Shown here: one piece after another, positions 62,751-64,000 of the stretch
Layout of the letters: each line of letters starts with the position of its first letter
How positions within the stretch are numbered: position 1 is the first letter of the stretch
Assembly (NCBI RefSeq): GCF_016859285.1
Contig: NC_053418.1
Span: 22,871,829 to 22,935,828, forward strand
From: Xiphias gladius
Lineage: Eukaryota > Chordata > Actinopteri > Istiophoriformes > Xiphiidae
Length of the DNA: 64,000 nt
Direction of reading: 5' to 3'
Made by a program: the position numbers and the translations under genes
The notes under the pieces: model-generated
The model's database searches: none
Told to the model about the DNA's origin: nothing
Seen by the model: the letters and a program-made list of their open reading frames with translations, nothing else

Positions 62751-64000
62751 CACACACACACGCACACAGACACACACGCACACATTTTCACACACCCCTC
62801 AAATATCAGTTCTCTAAGAGACTGACACAGAAAGTTCTTACAGAAATATGTAAAAAAGAGAAAAACACACCACCACTTCCTTCCAGAATTTACCAATGCC
62901 AAACATGGCCTTACATCAGTGGAGGAGCAAGGAGAAGATACAAGGAAAGGACGGAGGAACAGGTTCAAGTGGGGTCCAGCATCCCTGCAGATCCTTTTCC
63001 ATGCCTACGAACGACAGAAGAACCCCAGCAAAGAGGAGAGAGAGGGGTTAGTGGAGGAGTGCAACAGGTGAGATATAGTGACAGTACCAAGACGGAACAG
63101 GGTTTTTTTTCCACCTATTTTTTACAGCCTTGCTGAAAACTGAAACTGAACTGAAAAAGCCCCTGAAAGCTTGGTGTCTGAACCCATGCATTTCTCTATA
63201 ACCATAAATATTCATGACTATATTTTTGTGCAAATATCTCATGAAAGTTTCTACAGAAAGCTGAATGAATTTAGTGACTTTTCATCCAGTAACATCATCA
63301 AGTCAACATTTCAGTGTGTCCAATTCTTTGGTTTATGACGTAATTGTTACAAAACTAATGACATTCTGATCCACTGCAGCTGTATTTTGTGTTAAGCGCT
63401 AATTAACAAATGTTAGCATGTTAACAGGCTAAACTAAGGTGGTGAACCCGGTAAATATTACCTGCTAAGCCATGTTAGCATGCTGGTGCTAGCATTCAGC
63501 TCAAAGCACTGCTGTGTCCAAGTAAGGTCTCAGAGAGCCACTAAGTTGGCTTTAGACCTTTAGGCTTGTTTCGGTCAGCTATTTTAATTAGCATTTAAAT
63601 ATTATATTACACAAGACTACTGAACCTTTTAAGTATGTGGAGACTGACTGGAGTGACAAGTCTTAGAGTGTACCTCTATAGAAAAACTTTGTACAGTCTG
63701 GACCACTGGTTAATTTACCCAATATCTGAAGACATGATAGTAGAAAAAACACTTGTGGCCTTGGTAGGTTTTTCTGGTGCACAAGCTAAAACCTACAGTA
63801 TGTTTAGTGACTGTAGGCGACTGGTCAAACTCACAGAGGTTTGGAGAAAATCTCTAATACTATCTTGTCAAATTCGTATGAGCAGAAGCCTCAAGCAGAC
63901 AGCGTATACCTTTAAAAGGTAAAGCCATGTATCCGCATGCTCTTCCTCTCTCAGGGCAGAGTGTCTGCAGAGGGGAGTGTCCCCCTCTCAGCTTGCTGGA
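61024..64000 (+). CDS. hnf1a: Hepatocyte nuclear factor 1-alpha, 5' part (exons 1-4, first 242 aa; truncated by window edge)
   Basis: Homeodomain transcription factor of liver, pancreas, kidney and gut that dimerises and binds GTTAATNATTAAC sites. Exons: 61024-61322, 62420-62619, 62887-63067, 63955 to beyond 64000; phases agree. Seen: an N-terminal dimerisation helix pair ([32 protein letters not shown]) after about 15 extra residues compared with mammals. An acidic linker (about 48-80) precedes [19 protein letters not shown]. The POU-specific domain (about 100-170) has [20 protein letters not shown] and [19 protein letters not shown]. The homeodomain begins near [20 protein letters not shown], followed by [25 protein letters not shown] and AKMVKSY favour HNF1A over HNF1B. 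The remaining homeodomain and the transactivation domain lie beyond the right edge. Confidence 0.96.
62691..62790. repeat. (CA)n microsatellite in hnf1a intron 2
   Basis: About 29 pure CA repeats followed by interrupted CA/CG units, lying between hnf1a exons 2 and 3. Confidence 0.9.
63265..63500. repeat. Teleost 'GTTAGCATG' repeat, copy 2 (hnf1a intron 3)
   Basis: Contains ACAAATGTTAGCATGTTAAC, AGGTGGTGAACC, GCCATGTTAGCATGCTGGTG and GCATTCAGCTCAAAGCACTG, in the same order as the landmarks of the copy at 36,560-36,925. Confidence 0.75.

Overview
This is a vertebrate nuclear genome window, almost certainly from a ray-finned (teleost) fish. Nine multi-exon protein-coding genes with GT/AG introns can be traced exon by exon. 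Intergenic and intronic DNA is AT-rich and carries dispersed repeat families typical of teleosts, plus many (AC)n microsatellites. There is no prokaryotic operon structure, CRISPR array or phage. The exon joins below were worked out by hand from reading frame, splice sites and similarity to known vertebrate families; no alignment was run.

Layout, left to right. (1) 1-1,700: GC-rich sequence at the left edge, unassigned. (2) 1,733-6,941 minus: hps4, BLOC-3 subunit, 12 coding exons, 611 aa. (3) 8,100-8,530: CpG-rich block of unknown role. (4) 9,652-11,433 minus: Myb/SANT-like DNA-binding domain gene, 6 exons, 225 aa. (5) 13,050-15,452 minus: cox6a1-type cytochrome c oxidase subunit, 3 exons, 111 aa. 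(6) 17,547-18,902 plus: type II membrane C-type lectin with a galactose-type QPD motif, 7 exons, 235 aa. (7) 22,009-23,430 plus: pla2g1b-type secreted phospholipase A2, 4 exons, 149 aa. (8) 24,139-27,305 minus: prkab1, AMPK beta-1, 7 coding exons, 268 aa. (9) 31,348-32,793 minus: tmem233-like CD225/dispanin membrane protein. (10) 35,480-55,181 minus: msi1 (Musashi-1), 13 exons found, with a probable 1.9-kb 3' UTR. (11) 61,024 to the right edge, plus: 5' part of hnf1a, four exons.

The genes do not form a pathway. They form a conserved synteny block: msi1, pla2g1b, cox6a1, prkab1, tmem233 and hnf1a lie close together on human 12q24, and hps4 lies on human 22q12, a segment joined to the 12q24 genes in mouse. 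The lectin and the Myb/SANT gene are additions relative to the mammalian block as I know it.

The most striking feature is a nearly perfect 10-bp tandem array of 266 units (45,921-48,580) inside the msi1 intron between the RRM1 and RRM2 exons. Because 10 is not a multiple of 3, all three minus-strand frames stay open and encode the same decapeptide, giving false ORFs of about 900 aa. The same 9.4-kb intron also seems to lack the short exon for the conserved inter-RRM linker of Musashi proteins. These two observations together deserve the first check.
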